Of a stretch of 14,427 nt of DNA, positions 6,292-13,745 are shown piece after piece. The notes under the pieces were generated by a model. It had not been told where the DNA came from. It saw only the letters and a program-made list of their open reading frames with translations, and searched no databases. The stretch comes from DASVBJ01 sp036375895. Its GTDB lineage: Bacteria > Actinomycetota > Actinomycetes > JACCUZ01. A program made the translations under genes and the position numbers. The stretch spans positions 1-14,427 of the forward strand of contig DASVBJ010000225.1 of the NCBI GenBank assembly GCA_036375895.1. The letters are read 5' to 3'. The first letter of the stretch is position 1; the number at the start of each line of letters is the position of its first letter.

Positions 6292-7653
6292 GTGAGTGAC
6301 GTTCCGTTCGGCTTCGGCATCGGCGGCGGCCGCGACCCCGAGGACGAGGGCGGTCCCGGCAAGGGTGAGGACCCGTTCGCCGCGCTGTTCGGCGCGGGCG
6401 GCAGCCCCGCCGACCTCGGCGCCGCCTTCCAGCGGCTCGGGCAGCTGCTCTCCTGGCAGGGCGGCCCGGTCAACTGGGACCTGGCCCGCGACCTCGCCCG
6501 GCAGGCGGTGGCCGGCGCCGGCGACCGGTCGGTGAGCGCCGCCGAGCGGGCCGAGGTGCTCGACGCGATGCGGCTGGCGGAGCTGTGGCTGGACCCCGTG
6601 ACCGGGTTCCCGGCCGGGGCGGCCTCCGCGGTGGCGTGGAGCAGGGCCGAGTGGGTGGAGAAGACGGTGCCGTCCTGGCGCGAGCTCGTCGACCCGGTGG
6701 CCGGGAAGGTCGTCGAGTCGATGGGCGCGATGCTCAGCGGGGAGGGGGGCACCCTCAGCCTGCCGGGGATGCCCGGCGAGCTCCCCGAGCAGCTGCGTGG
6801 TCTCGCCGGCCCCGGCGGCCCGCTCGGCCAGATGATGCAGACGATGGGCGGGGCGATGTTCGGCGCCCAGATCGGCCAGGCGCTCGGCAGTCTCGCCGTG
6901 GAGGTCGTCGGCTCGACCGACGTGGGCCTGCCGCTGGCGCCGGGCGCGACCGCAGCGCTGCTGCCCCAGAACGTCGCCGCGTTCGGCGAAGGGCTCGGCG
7001 TGCCGCCGGACCAGGTGCGCCTCTACCTCGCGCTGCGCGAGTCGGCCCATCACCGGCTGTTCGCGCACGTGCCGTGGCTGCGCAGTCACCTGGTCGACGC
7101 GGTGACGGCCTACGCCAGCGGCATCCGGGTCGACACATCCCGCCTCGAGGAGGCGATGGGCCGCATCGACCCGGCCAACCCGGCGGCCATGCAGGAGGCG
7201 CTGACCGAGGGGCTCTTCGAGCCGGAGGACACGCCAGCGCAGAAGGCCGCCCTGGCCAGGCTGGAGACCGCGCTGGCCCTGGTCGAGGGCTGGGTCGACG
7301 AGGTCGTGGACACGGCCGCAGCCCCCCACCTGCCCTCGGCGTCCGCCCTGCGCGAGACGGTGCGCCGGCGCCGCGCCAGCGGCGGGCCGGGCGAGCAGAC
7401 GTTCGCCTCCCTGGTCGGGCTGGAGCTGCGGCCGAGGCGGCTGCGCGAAGCCGCCGCTCTGTGGCGTGCCCTGCTCGCCGAGCGCGGGCTGGAGGGCCGG
7501 GACGCCGTGTGGGCCCACCCCGACCTGATGCCGACCGCCGACGACCTCGACGACCCGGAGTCCTTCGCGAAGGGCCCGTCGTCGACACCGCTGGACCTGT
7601 CCTCGCTCGAGGACACCGAGGCGCCACCCGAGCCGGACGACCGGCCGGAGTGA
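6292..7653 (+). CDS. DUF2342-family zinc-dependent metalloprotease
   Basis: A 453-residue protein starting with GTG (VSDVPFGFG, the usual N-terminus of this family) after GAGGGGCGAAA. A flexible Gly/Asp/Glu-rich stretch (10-30) is followed by the DUF2342 core: WDLARDLARQ near 62-71, AELWLDPVTGFP (96-107), a Gly/Met-rich GQMMQTMGGAMFGAQIGQAL stretch (179-198), and the putative zinc-site helix LALRESAHHRLFAHVPWL (246-263) with Glu250, His253 and His254. The helix near 331-340 (VEGWVDEVVD) probably supplies further ligands. The family is annotated as zinc-dependent metalloprotease from its fold; substrates are unknown. The mycobacterial relative is Rv3195. No signal peptide or clear membrane helix, so it is probably cytoplasmic. 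The C-terminus is acidic. Its stop codon overlaps the GTG of the NUDIX gene, so the two form an operon. Confidence 0.9.
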   Translation: MSDVPFGFGIGGGRDPEDEGGPGKGEDPFAALFGAGGSPADLGAAFQRLGQLLSWQGGPVNWDLARDLARQAVAGAGDRSVSAAERAEVLDAMRLAELWLDPVTGFPAGAASAVAWSRAEWVEKTVPSWRELVDPVAGKVVESMGAMLSGEGGTLSLPGMPGELPEQLRGLAGPGGPLGQMMQTMGGAMFGAQIGQALGSLAVEVVGSTDVGLPLAPGATAALLPQNVAAFGEGLGVPPDQVRLYLALRESAHHRLFAHVPWLRSHLVDAVTAYASGIRVDTSRLEEAMGRIDPANPAAMQEALTEGLFEPEDTPAQKAALARLETALALVEGWVDEVVDTAAAPHLPSASALRETVRRRRASGGPGEQTFASLVGLELRPRRLREAAALWRALLAERGLEGRDAVWAHPDLMPTADDLDDPESFAKGPSSTPLDLSSLEDTEAPPEPDDRPE

Positions 7654-8207
7654 CCGGGCTGCACGCGGACGCACTGCGCGTCCTCACGGACTGGCGCGCG
7701 CCCGACGAGACGCAGGCGGCGCTGCGCACGGCGTACGTCGCGCACCTGCGCGCGCACCCGGACGGGGTCTGGCGGACGTGCCTGCCGGCGCACCTCACGG
7801 CCAGCACGCTCGTCGTCGACGCCGACGCCTCGCGGGTGCTGCTGACGCTGCACCGCAAGGGCAGCTTCTGGGGGCAGCTGGGAGGGCACTGCGAGCCGGG
7901 CGACCGGACGCTCGCCGAGGCCGCGTTGCGGGAGGCCACCGAGGAGTCGGGCATCGCCGGCCTCCGGCTCGTCGGCGACGGGCCGGTCGACCTGGATCGG
8001 CACGCCCTCTCGGCTGCGTTCGGATCGTGCGGCGAGCACCTCGACGTTCGCTACGTCGCGGTGGCACCGGCCGGCGCGACGCCGGCACCCAGCGACGAGT
8101 CGGACGACCTGAGGTGGTTCGGGGTCGCATCGCTGCCGGCGGGCGTCGTCGAGGACCTGGGCCGGCTGGTGACCCGGGGACTGCGGCTCGTGTCAGGAGC
8201 CGGGTAG
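7650..8207 (+). CDS. NUDIX hydrolase
   Basis: A 185-residue protein whose GTG start (7650-7652) overlaps the TGA of the metalloprotease gene, implying translational coupling. A helical N-terminal segment (1-45) precedes the NUDIX fold: LTASTLVVDADASRVLLTLHRKG (49-71), then the NUDIX box GGHCEPGDRTLAEAALREATEESG (78-101). The metal-binding REATEESG end is canonical, but the loop between the glycine and the arginine is one residue longer than the classic GX5EX7REUXEEXGU, as I recall for the GGHCEPGD subgroup. DLRWFGVASLP (153-163) is the usual closing motif. Such enzymes hydrolyse nucleoside-diphosphate-linked substrates; the specific substrate cannot be read from sequence. Frequently found next to DUF2342 in actinobacteria (from memory). 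Confidence 0.92.
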   Translation: MTGLHADALRVLTDWRAPDETQAALRTAYVAHLRAHPDGVWRTCLPAHLTASTLVVDADASRVLLTLHRKGSFWGQLGGHCEPGDRTLAEAALREATEESGIAGLRLVGDGPVDLDRHALSAAFGSCGEHLDVRYVAVAPAGATPAPSDESDDLRWFGVASLPAGVVEDLGRLVTRGLRLVSGAG

Positions 8208-8213
8208 CCCGGC
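8199..8213 (+). terminator. candidate hairpin at the end of the NUDIX gene
   Basis: A perfect 6-bp inverted repeat, GCCGGG (8199-8204) and CCCGGC (8208-8213), has the TAG stop codon as its three-base loop. A second GGGG/CCCC pair follows (8215-8218 with 8221-8224). There is no U-run. It could separate the NUDIX operon from the lipoprotein operon downstream. Confidence 0.35.
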
Positions 8214-8348
8214 CGGGGCACCCCTTCGTACGCCGTTCGTTGAGGCCGCCGACCTGCGACGGCCACTGTCGTCCGGCGCCATGGACAACCCTCCGAAGTG
8301 AGCGCAATCTCAATAGGCATACAGGCAGTGCTGGGACCGGAGGGGCTT

Positions 8349-8370
8349 GGGTATCTCGGCCGAAACGGCC
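8349..8370 (+). promoter_or_regulatory. possible -10-like element and hairpin upstream of the lipoprotein operon
   Basis: The 193-bp gap 8208-8400 holds no convincing gene. GGGTAT (8349-8354) resembles the -10 of SigB/SigF-type stress sigma factors, but I find no good -35 at the proper distance. A perfect hairpin, GGCCG-AAA-CGGCC (8358-8370), follows at once and would lie at the start of the transcript. The pairing is seen directly; a regulatory role is inference. Confidence 0.25.
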
Positions 8371-8400
8371 TGGCACAGGGGACGCGCAGGGGGATCGCAG

Positions 8401-9321
8401 ATGCGTACTTCGCGCAGGTGTCTCGCCGCCGTGCAGACGGCGGCGATGATGTCCGTGCTCGCCCTGAGCGCGTGTGACTCACAGAAGGCCACGTCGTCCG
8501 CGGACACCCGCACGACGAAGACCCCCACCACCCCAGCAGCCGCGAAGACCACCCATCTCTCCGCCGACGACTTCGCGACCCAGCGCTTCGACCGGTCCAC
8601 CGTCATCGACAACGAGTGGCTGCCGATGCGGCCGGGGACGCGGCTCGTGTACGAGGGGGCCGCCACGGAGGGCAGCGATCGCATCGCCCGGAAGATCATC
8701 TTCATCGTCACGGACCTGACGAAGGTGATCTCGGGCGTGCGGGCGGTGGTCGTCTGGGAACGCGACTTCAACGACGGTGAGCTCATCGAGTCCGAGCTCG
8801 CGTTCTTCACGCAGGACAACGACGGCAACGTCTGGCACCTGGGTCAGTACCCGGAGGAGTACGAGGACGGCAAGCTCGACGCGGCACCGGCCTGGATCCA
8901 CGGCCTGGCCGGCGCCCGCGCGGGCATCACGATGAAGAAGGAGCCCAAGCTGGGCGCCCCGGACTACGCGCAGGGCTACGCGCCGCCGCCGATCAATTGG
9001 GTCGACCGCGCGCGGGTCTACAAGCAGGGTGAGCGGACCTGCGTGCGAGCCGGCTGCTACGAGAACGTGCTGGTGACCGAGGAGTTCGAGACGGGCAAGC
9101 CCAACGCCTCCCAGCTGAAGTACTACGCGCCCGGCGTGGGGACGGTCCGGGTCGGCTGGCTCGGCAGCGCCGAGGACGAGAAGGAGGTCCTCGAGCTGGT
9201 CGAGGCCGTGCAGCTCAGCCCGGCGGAGGTCGCCCAGGTGCGCAAGAACGCGTTGGCGCTCGAGAAGAACGCCTACCGGGTCAGCAAGGACGTCTATGCG
9301 CGCACAGCGCCTTCGGAGTAG
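8401..9321 (+). CDS. secreted lipoprotein of unknown function
   Basis: A 306-residue predicted lipoprotein. It has a basic n-region (MRTSRR), a hydrophobic h-region, and a lipobox LSAC with Cys25 as the lipidated residue, followed by a Thr/Ser/Ala/Pro linker (26-52) typical of surface-tethered proteins. The mature domain has STVIDNEWLPMRPGTRLVYEG (67-87), a WERDFNDGELIESELAFFTQDNDGNVWHLGQYPEEYEDG core (119-157), APPPINWVDRARVY, a Cys pair (Cys214, Cys219) and a helical C-terminus. I recall similar proteins in actinobacteria and other soil bacteria, but no named function. ATG at 8401 is chosen because AGGGGG (8388-8393) lies 7 nt upstream; a TTG at 8347 would only add an unlikely extension before the signal. 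The ABC ATPase gene begins 11 bp downstream, so it is likely part of that transport operon. Confidence 0.85.
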   Translation: MRTSRRCLAAVQTAAMMSVLALSACDSQKATSSADTRTTKTPTTPAAAKTTHLSADDFATQRFDRSTVIDNEWLPMRPGTRLVYEGAATEGSDRIARKIIFIVTDLTKVISGVRAVVVWERDFNDGELIESELAFFTQDNDGNVWHLGQYPEEYEDGKLDAAPAWIHGLAGARAGITMKKEPKLGAPDYAQGYAPPPINWVDRARVYKQGERTCVRAGCYENVLVTEEFETGKPNASQLKYYAPGVGTVRVGWLGSAEDEKEVLELVEAVQLSPAEVAQVRKNALALEKNAYRVSKDVYARTAPSE

Positions 9322-9332
9322 TCAGGAGAGTG

Positions 9333-10328
9333 ATGAGCATCGCACCGACGTCGCCGGCGTCCGCCGGACGGACGGACCGGCCGGGCGCGGCCCTGCAGGC
9401 GAGTGGTCTGCAGATGTCCTACGGCCAGGTCGTGGCCGTCGCGTCGCTCGACTTCGAGGTGGCGGCGGGCACGGTCCTCGGCTTCCTCGGCCCCAACGGC
9501 GCGGGGAAGACGACGGTCATCCGGATCCTGTCCACGATCCTGCGGCCCGACGCCGGCTCCTTCACGGTGGCGGGAGTGCCGCACGACCGTCCGGTCGAGA
9601 TCCGGCAGCGGATCGGGGTCCTCCCGGAGAGTGCCGGCTACCCCGCGGGACAGACCGGGGAGGAGTGGCTGACGTTCCATGCCCAGCTCTTCGGCCGCTC
9701 ACGGCCCGACGCCCGGGCCACCGCCCGGCGGCTGCTGGCCGAGGTCGGGCTGGCCGAACGGGCGGCTTCGCTGATCTCCGGCTACAGCCGGGGCATGCGG
9801 CAACGGCTGGGCATCGCCCGGGCGCTGGTGAACGACCCGGAGGTGGTGTTCCTCGACGAGCCCACCCTCGGCCTCGACCCCTTCGGGCAGCTCCAGGTTC
9901 TCGAGCTCGTCACCCGTATCGCCCGCGAGCACGGGGTCACCGTCCTGCTCAGCACCCACTCGCTGGACGAGGTGGAGCAGGTGTGCGACCGGGTGCTCAT
10001 CCTCAACCGCGGCCGCGTGGTAGCCCAGGGCACGGTGGCCGAGGTGTCCAGGCGCGCAGCGGCCCCTCGGCGCGGCATCGTCAAGGTCCCGCAGGACCTG
10101 CGGGCGCGCGCGATCGACGTGCTCACCCGGGCCGGGGTCAGCGCGGCCGCGGCCGCCGGGAACCAGCACGGCGAGGTGGCTGTGAGCCTGCCGGCGGGCG
10201 TCGCGGCGGAGACCGCGGCTGCCGACGCCCTCGGCTGCCTGCTCGAGGCTGGTGTCCCGGTGCTGGGCTTCACGCTGGAGGGCGGCCGCCTCAGTGACGC
10301 GTTCCTCGCCCTGACCGGGGAGCCGTGA
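9333..10328 (+). CDS. ABC transporter ATP-binding protein (ABC-2 type)
   Basis: A 331-residue nucleotide-binding subunit. Motifs in order: Walker A GPNGAGKTT (53-61), a Q-loop region IGVLPESAGYP (94-104) in which the usual Gln is replaced as in many DrrA/CcmA-like proteins, the signature YSRGMRQRLG (151-160), Walker B VVFLDEPTLGLDP (171-183), and the switch His209 in LLSTHSLDEVEQ. The C-terminal 90 residues form the accessory region common in drug- and polymer-export ATPases. ATG at 9333 follows an AGGAG; a GTG one codon upstream is the alternative. It begins 11 bp after the lipoprotein stop, and its own stop overlaps the permease start (TGATG), so it should act with that permease at the inner face of the membrane. 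The substrate is unknown. Confidence 0.95.
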   Translation: MSIAPTSPASAGRTDRPGAALQASGLQMSYGQVVAVASLDFEVAAGTVLGFLGPNGAGKTTVIRILSTILRPDAGSFTVAGVPHDRPVEIRQRIGVLPESAGYPAGQTGEEWLTFHAQLFGRSRPDARATARRLLAEVGLAERAASLISGYSRGMRQRLGIARALVNDPEVVFLDEPTLGLDPFGQLQVLELVTRIAREHGVTVLLSTHSLDEVEQVCDRVLILNRGRVVAQGTVAEVSRRAAAPRRGIVKVPQDLRARAIDVLTRAGVSAAAAAGNQHGEVAVSLPAGVAAETAAADALGCLLEAGVPVLGFTLEGGRLSDAFLALTGEP

Positions 10329-11134
10329 TGGCCGTACTGGCGGCGCGGACGACACCGGTCAGCCACCGGTCCTGGCTGGTGGTCGCCGAACGCGAGCTGC
10401 GCGACACGTGGCTGACGGGTCGGGCTCTGCCGCTCATGCTGGCCTACGCGCTGCTGCTCAGCGTCACGACGTACCTCGTCGCCATCAACCAGGAGCTCAA
10501 CTTCCTGGAGCAGCGCGAGTCCGCCGGGCTGACCCTGCAGGTGGCCGTCGCCGTCGGTGGCCTGCTCGCCCTGCTGGGCGCCGCTGACGCGCTCAGCGGC
10601 GAGCGGGAGCGCGGCACGCTCGAGAGCCTGCTGCTGACCCCGGCGCCGCGGCGGGCGCTGGTGATCGGCAAGGGGGTCGCGGCGCTGTCCCTCTGGATCG
10701 GCGCGTACGTCGTGTCCCTCCCGTATGTCTGGTACCTGGGCCGCGACGTCGGGGTGGTCGGGGTCTCGGCCACGGCCGGGCTGGTCGTGGGCACGTTGCT
10801 CGCGCTGTTCCTCGTCGGTTTCGGGCTGCTGGTCAGCACCTACTCCACGTCCAACAAGCTCAGCCTCTCCGTCTGCCTGTTCGCACTCCTGGCGCTGTAC
10901 GCCCCCAGCCAGATGCCCAGCGCCGCTCAGCAGGGGTGGGCCGGTGACCTGCTCCTGCACGTCGACCCGTTCACCTCGGGCCTGCGCTTCCTCGACCGGC
11001 TCGTCATCAACGGACACAGCTGGGGCGACGAGATCGGATGGCTGGTCGGCCCGATGGTGGCAGCGGCGCTCGCCGTCGCCGCCGCCCTCGCCGTGGCCCC
11101 ACGGCTCTCCCTACGGTCCGGGGACCGGTCATGA
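10328..11134 (+). CDS. ABC-2 type transporter permease (NosY-like)
   Basis: A 268-residue integral membrane protein with about six helices (near 34-54, 68-87, 113-137, 146-170, 178-193 and 238-258). Between helices 2 and 3 it has the conserved cytoplasmic coupling stretch LSGERERGTLESLLLTPAPR (89-108), followed by LVIGKGVAAL, typical of ABC-2 permeases of the NosY/CcmB-like group. A loop between helices 5 and 6 (about 194-237) contains HVDPFTSGLRFLDRLV. The ATG (10328) shares its A with the ATPase TGA, and GGGGAG lies 5 nt upstream; a GTG at 10325 is the alternative. It must pair with the ATPase just upstream, probably as a homodimer since only one permease gene is present. Its stop overlaps the next start (ATGA). 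Confidence 0.93.
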   Translation: MAVLAARTTPVSHRSWLVVAERELRDTWLTGRALPLMLAYALLLSVTTYLVAINQELNFLEQRESAGLTLQVAVAVGGLLALLGAADALSGERERGTLESLLLTPAPRRALVIGKGVAALSLWIGAYVVSLPYVWYLGRDVGVVGVSATAGLVVGTLLALFLVGFGLLVSTYSTSNKLSLSVCLFALLALYAPSQMPSAAQQGWAGDLLLHVDPFTSGLRFLDRLVINGHSWGDEIGWLVGPMVAAALAVAAALAVAPRLSLRSGDRS

Positions 11135-11670
11135 GGCGCGCGATCGCGACGATCGTGCTGTGCGCCGGCATCGCCGTCTCGGCAGGCACCCTGCCCGCCG
11201 TCGCGGCTGCACCCCCGAGCCCGGTGCCGGTCGAGCTCAGCCGCACTGCAGTGTCTGTCGGCGCCGGCGAGCGCTTCAGCTTCTCCTCGACGATGCGCAA
11301 CGAGAGCGACCAGCCGATGACCGGGCTGATCGCCCACCTGAACATCGCCAGCCTCGACCCGGACGTCTACGTGGACCCCGAGGACTGGTCACCCAAGCGC
11401 ACGCAGTACGTCGACACCCTGCCGGCCGGGGCGTCGACCACGCTCCGGTGGAACGTCCAGGCCGTGGGCAGTGGACGCTTCATCGTGTACGTCGTGGTGG
11501 CCGAGCCTGCGGAGACGGCCGGGGTCAGCGGCAGCCCGCCGCTGCACCTTGCCGTGTCACAGAGGCGAGCGCTGAACAGCGGCAACGTCCTACCGGTCGC
11601 GGCGGCCGTGCCGGCTGCCGTCCTCGTGCTGATGGGGGTGGCGGCGCGCCGCCGTCGACGGCTTCGCTGA
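11131..11670 (+). CDS. secreted, C-terminally membrane-anchored protein with Ig-like/NEW3-like domain
   Basis: A 179-residue protein with an N-terminal signal peptide (basic MRR, hydrophobic core, cleavage probably near AVAAA, residues 23-27). An extracytoplasmic beta-rich domain spans about 34-125 and resembles NEW3-type Ig-like domains: FSFSSTMRNESDQPMTGLIAHL followed by an acidic VYVDPEDWSP and LPAGASTTLRWNVQAVGSGRFIVYVVV. A single C-terminal helix (about 153-170) and a strongly basic RRRRRLR end give type I topology. It overlaps the permease gene by ATGA and ends the operon. The family call comes from the beta-strand pattern and genomic context and is tentative. It may be an extracellular partner of the transporter, catching substrate or contacting the wall (inference). 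Confidence 0.8.
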   Translation: MRRAIATIVLCAGIAVSAGTLPAVAAAPPSPVPVELSRTAVSVGAGERFSFSSTMRNESDQPMTGLIAHLNIASLDPDVYVDPEDWSPKRTQYVDTLPAGASTTLRWNVQAVGSGRFIVYVVVAEPAETAGVSGSPPLHLAVSQRRALNSGNVLPVAAAVPAAVLVLMGVAARRRRRLR

Positions 11671-11688
11671 CCGCCCGTCGGCGTGCGG
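11671..11688. terminator. weak hairpin between convergent transport operon and kinase gene
   Basis: In the 22-bp gap between the convergent stops, CCGC (11671-11674) can pair with GCGG (11685-11688). Just upstream, inside the coding end, is a perfect 12-bp palindrome GCCGTCGACGGC (11651-11662). Neither has a U-tract. The convergent position is the main reason to list it. Confidence 0.22.
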
Positions 11689-11692
11689 AGCG

Positions 11693-13078
11693 TCAGTCGG
11701 CTCTGGGCAGCGTCATGACGAACCGTGCCCCGTCACCGTCGCACGACCTGATGGCGATCGTGCCCCGGTGCCGCACGACGATGTCGTGGACGATGGCCAG
11801 CCCGAGCCCCGAGCCGCCGGCGTCACGGGACCGGGCCTCGTCCAGCCGCGTGAAGCGCTTGAACACTGTGGCGTGGTGCTCGGCAGGGATGCCCGGGCCG
11901 TCGTCCGCGACGACCAGCTCGCTGACCCCGTCGTGCTCCCGGAGCTCGAACACGACCTGGGCAGTCGCGTGACGCTCGGCGTTGCTGGCGAGGTTCCGGA
12001 TCGCCCGCCCCAGCTGGCCGGCGTCGCCGATGACCCGCGCGGCGGACACCGCGCTGGCGTCGACCTTCACGCGACCACGGTCACGCAGCCGCCTGGCCTC
12101 CTCGAGGACGAGGTCGTCCAGGTCGACCGTCGCCGTCGGCCGGTCGATGGCGCCGGACTCGGACCGGGCGAGGAAGAGGAGGTCATCCACCAGGCCCTGT
12201 AGCTGCGTGGCGTCTGCCAGCAGGCTCCGGAAGGTGCTGTCGGGGTCGACGGTCCCCGGGTGGGCGAGACCGACCTCGAGCTCGGAGCGGATCCTGGTGA
12301 GGGGCCCACGCAGCTCGTGGGACGCGTCCGCGACGAACTCCCGTTGCCGGTCGGTGGCGCGCTGCAGCCGGTCGAGCATCTCGTTCATGGTGCGGGCCAG
12401 CCGGGAGATCTCGTCGTACGAGCCCTGCACCGGGACCCGGCGGTGCAGCTCGGTGCCCTGGATGCTCGCCACCTCGGCCCGGATCGCCTCCACCGGGCGG
12501 AGCACCCGGCCGGTCAGCCACCAGACCAGAGCGGCGAGCAGCGCGACGACCACGGGGATGGAGAGGGCGAGCGACGTCTTGAGGATGCTCACGCTCTCGT
12601 TGACGTCGTCCAGGTTCTTCGCGACGACCAGGGTGCCGGTCGCGGAACCGGAGTCGACGCTGCGGGCGAGGACCCGGAACTCGTGCGAGCTGAGCCCCAC
12701 ATCCGAGTCGGTGGTGATCACCTGGCTCGATCCGGGCGCGAGCGGGCGCGTGACAGCAGGCAACGTGCGGACGTTTGCGCTGGCGGCGACCACCCGGCCG
12801 CGGGAGTCGACCAGCTGCAGGAACGAGTCCTCGCGGTCACCCTCGGTGGGGAGCTCTCCGCCGAACGCGCCCCGGGCCACGTCCGCCTGGATGTTGTCGG
12901 CCCGCTGCACGAGCGCCTCGTCGATCCCCTGGGTCAGCAGGCTGCGCTGCACGACGACGAGCCCGACCGCACTGATGACGAGCACGACGGCGACGACGAC
13001 GGTCGCAAGCAGCGTCAGCCGGGACCGCACGGTGCCGAGGTGGCGCCTCCCTCTGGACCCGCCGGACTCACCCCGCAT
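11693..13078 (-). CDS. two-component sensor histidine kinase
   Basis: A 461-residue class I HisKA kinase. TM1 is near 23-43, an extracytoplasmic sensor of about 125 residues spans 44-169, TM2 is near 170-190, and a HAMP domain spans about 190-241 (LRPVEAIRAEV). HisKA has the H-box FVADASHELRGPLTRIRSELEVG with phospho-acceptor His254. The HATPase_c domain shows N-box RNLASNAERHA (361-371), G1 DDGPGIP (392-398), F-box VFKRFTRLD (405-413) and G2 GGSGLGLAIV (421-430). The residue at the HExxT phosphatase position is Gly258. The ATG at 13078 overlaps the response regulator stop by 11 nt; a GTG at 13102 would give eight more residues. It should phosphorylate the adjacent regulator. The signal sensed is unknown; its extracytoplasmic domain shows no family I can name. 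Confidence 0.94.
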   Translation of the reverse strand: MRGESGGSRGRRHLGTVRSRLTLLATVVVAVVLVISAVGLVVVQRSLLTQGIDEALVQRADNIQADVARGAFGGELPTEGDREDSFLQLVDSRGRVVAASANVRTLPAVTRPLAPGSSQVITTDSDVGLSSHEFRVLARSVDSGSATGTLVVAKNLDDVNESVSILKTSLALSIPVVVALLAALVWWLTGRVLRPVEAIRAEVASIQGTELHRRVPVQGSYDEISRLARTMNEMLDRLQRATDRQREFVADASHELRGPLTRIRSELEVGLAHPGTVDPDSTFRSLLADATQLQGLVDDLLFLARSESGAIDRPTATVDLDDLVLEEARRLRDRGRVKVDASAVSAARVIGDAGQLGRAIRNLASNAERHATAQVVFELREHDGVSELVVADDGPGIPAEHHATVFKRFTRLDEARSRDAGGSGLGLAIVHDIVVRHRGTIAIRSCDGDGARFVMTLPRAD

Positions 13079-13745
13079 CGCTGACCAACCGGTACCCCGC
13101 ACCTCTCACCGTCTCGATGTCGTGCCGGCCGAACGGCTCGTCGATCTTGCGGCGCAGCCGTCTGATGTAGACCTCGACGATGTTCGGGTCCCCGTCGAAG
13201 TCGTACTCCCAGACGCCGTCGAGCAGCTCGAACTTCGGGGTGACGAGCCCGGCCCGCCGCACCAGGTACTCGAGCACCGAGAACTCCCTCGCCGTGAGCC
13301 GGACCTCGGTCACCCCCCGCCAGCATCGGCGCCGCGCCGGGTCGATGCGCAGGTCACCCACCTCGACGGGCACCGGGGAGCTGCCCGTGGTCCGCCGCAG
13401 CAGGGCCCGGACGTGGGCGACGAGCACCGGGAACGAGAACGGCTTGGTCAAGTAGTCGTCGGCGCCGGTGTCGAGGGCCTCCGTCTCGTCGTACTCGCCG
13501 TCCTTCGCCGTCAGGACCAGGATCGGCGTCCAGTCCCCCCGTTGCCGGAGCACGCTGCAGATCTGGAACCCGTTCCGGCCGGGGAGCATCAGATCCAGGA
13601 TCAGCAGGTCGTAGCGGTGCTCGGAGGCTTTCCACAGACCGTCCTCGCCGTCGAAGGACACGTCGACGGAGAAGCCCTCGGCGTCGAGCCCGCGCTTCAC
13701 CGTCGCCGCGATCTTCGCGTCGTCCTCGACCAGGAGGACCTTCAT
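13068..13745 (-). CDS. OmpR/PhoB-family response regulator
   Basis: A 225-residue DNA-binding regulator. The receiver domain (1-115) has the acidic pair Asp8/Asp9, phospho-acceptor Asp51 in LLILDLMLPG, Thr79 and Lys101 in YLTKPFSFPVL. The C-terminal winged helix (about 128-222) has LTAREFSVLEYLVRRAG, the recognition helix NIVEVYIRRLRRKID and the wing ETVRGAGYRLV. A very strong ribosome binding site, GGAGGGAGG, lies 4 nt before the ATG at 13745. The kinase gene overlaps its 3' end, and a MacB/FtsX-type permease gene ends 70 bp upstream on the same strand. A regulator-kinase pair beside such an exporter usually controls it, so regulation of the upstream permease operon is likely (inference). 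Target sites cannot be identified from this window. Confidence 0.95.
   Translation of the reverse strand: MKVLLVEDDAKIAATVKRGLDAEGFSVDVSFDGEDGLWKASEHRYDLLILDLMLPGRNGFQICSVLRQRGDWTPILVLTAKDGEYDETEALDTGADDYLTKPFSFPVLVAHVRALLRRTTGSSPVPVEVGDLRIDPARRRCWRGVTEVRLTAREFSVLEYLVRRAGLVTPKFELLDGVWEYDFDGDPNIVEVYIRRLRRKIDEPFGRHDIETVRGAGYRLVSDAG

Noticed and set aside
6268..7674. 468-codon minus-strand open frame
   Set aside because: Antisense to the DUF2342 gene, which has family-typical motifs and a proper start; no domain is visible in the shadow product.
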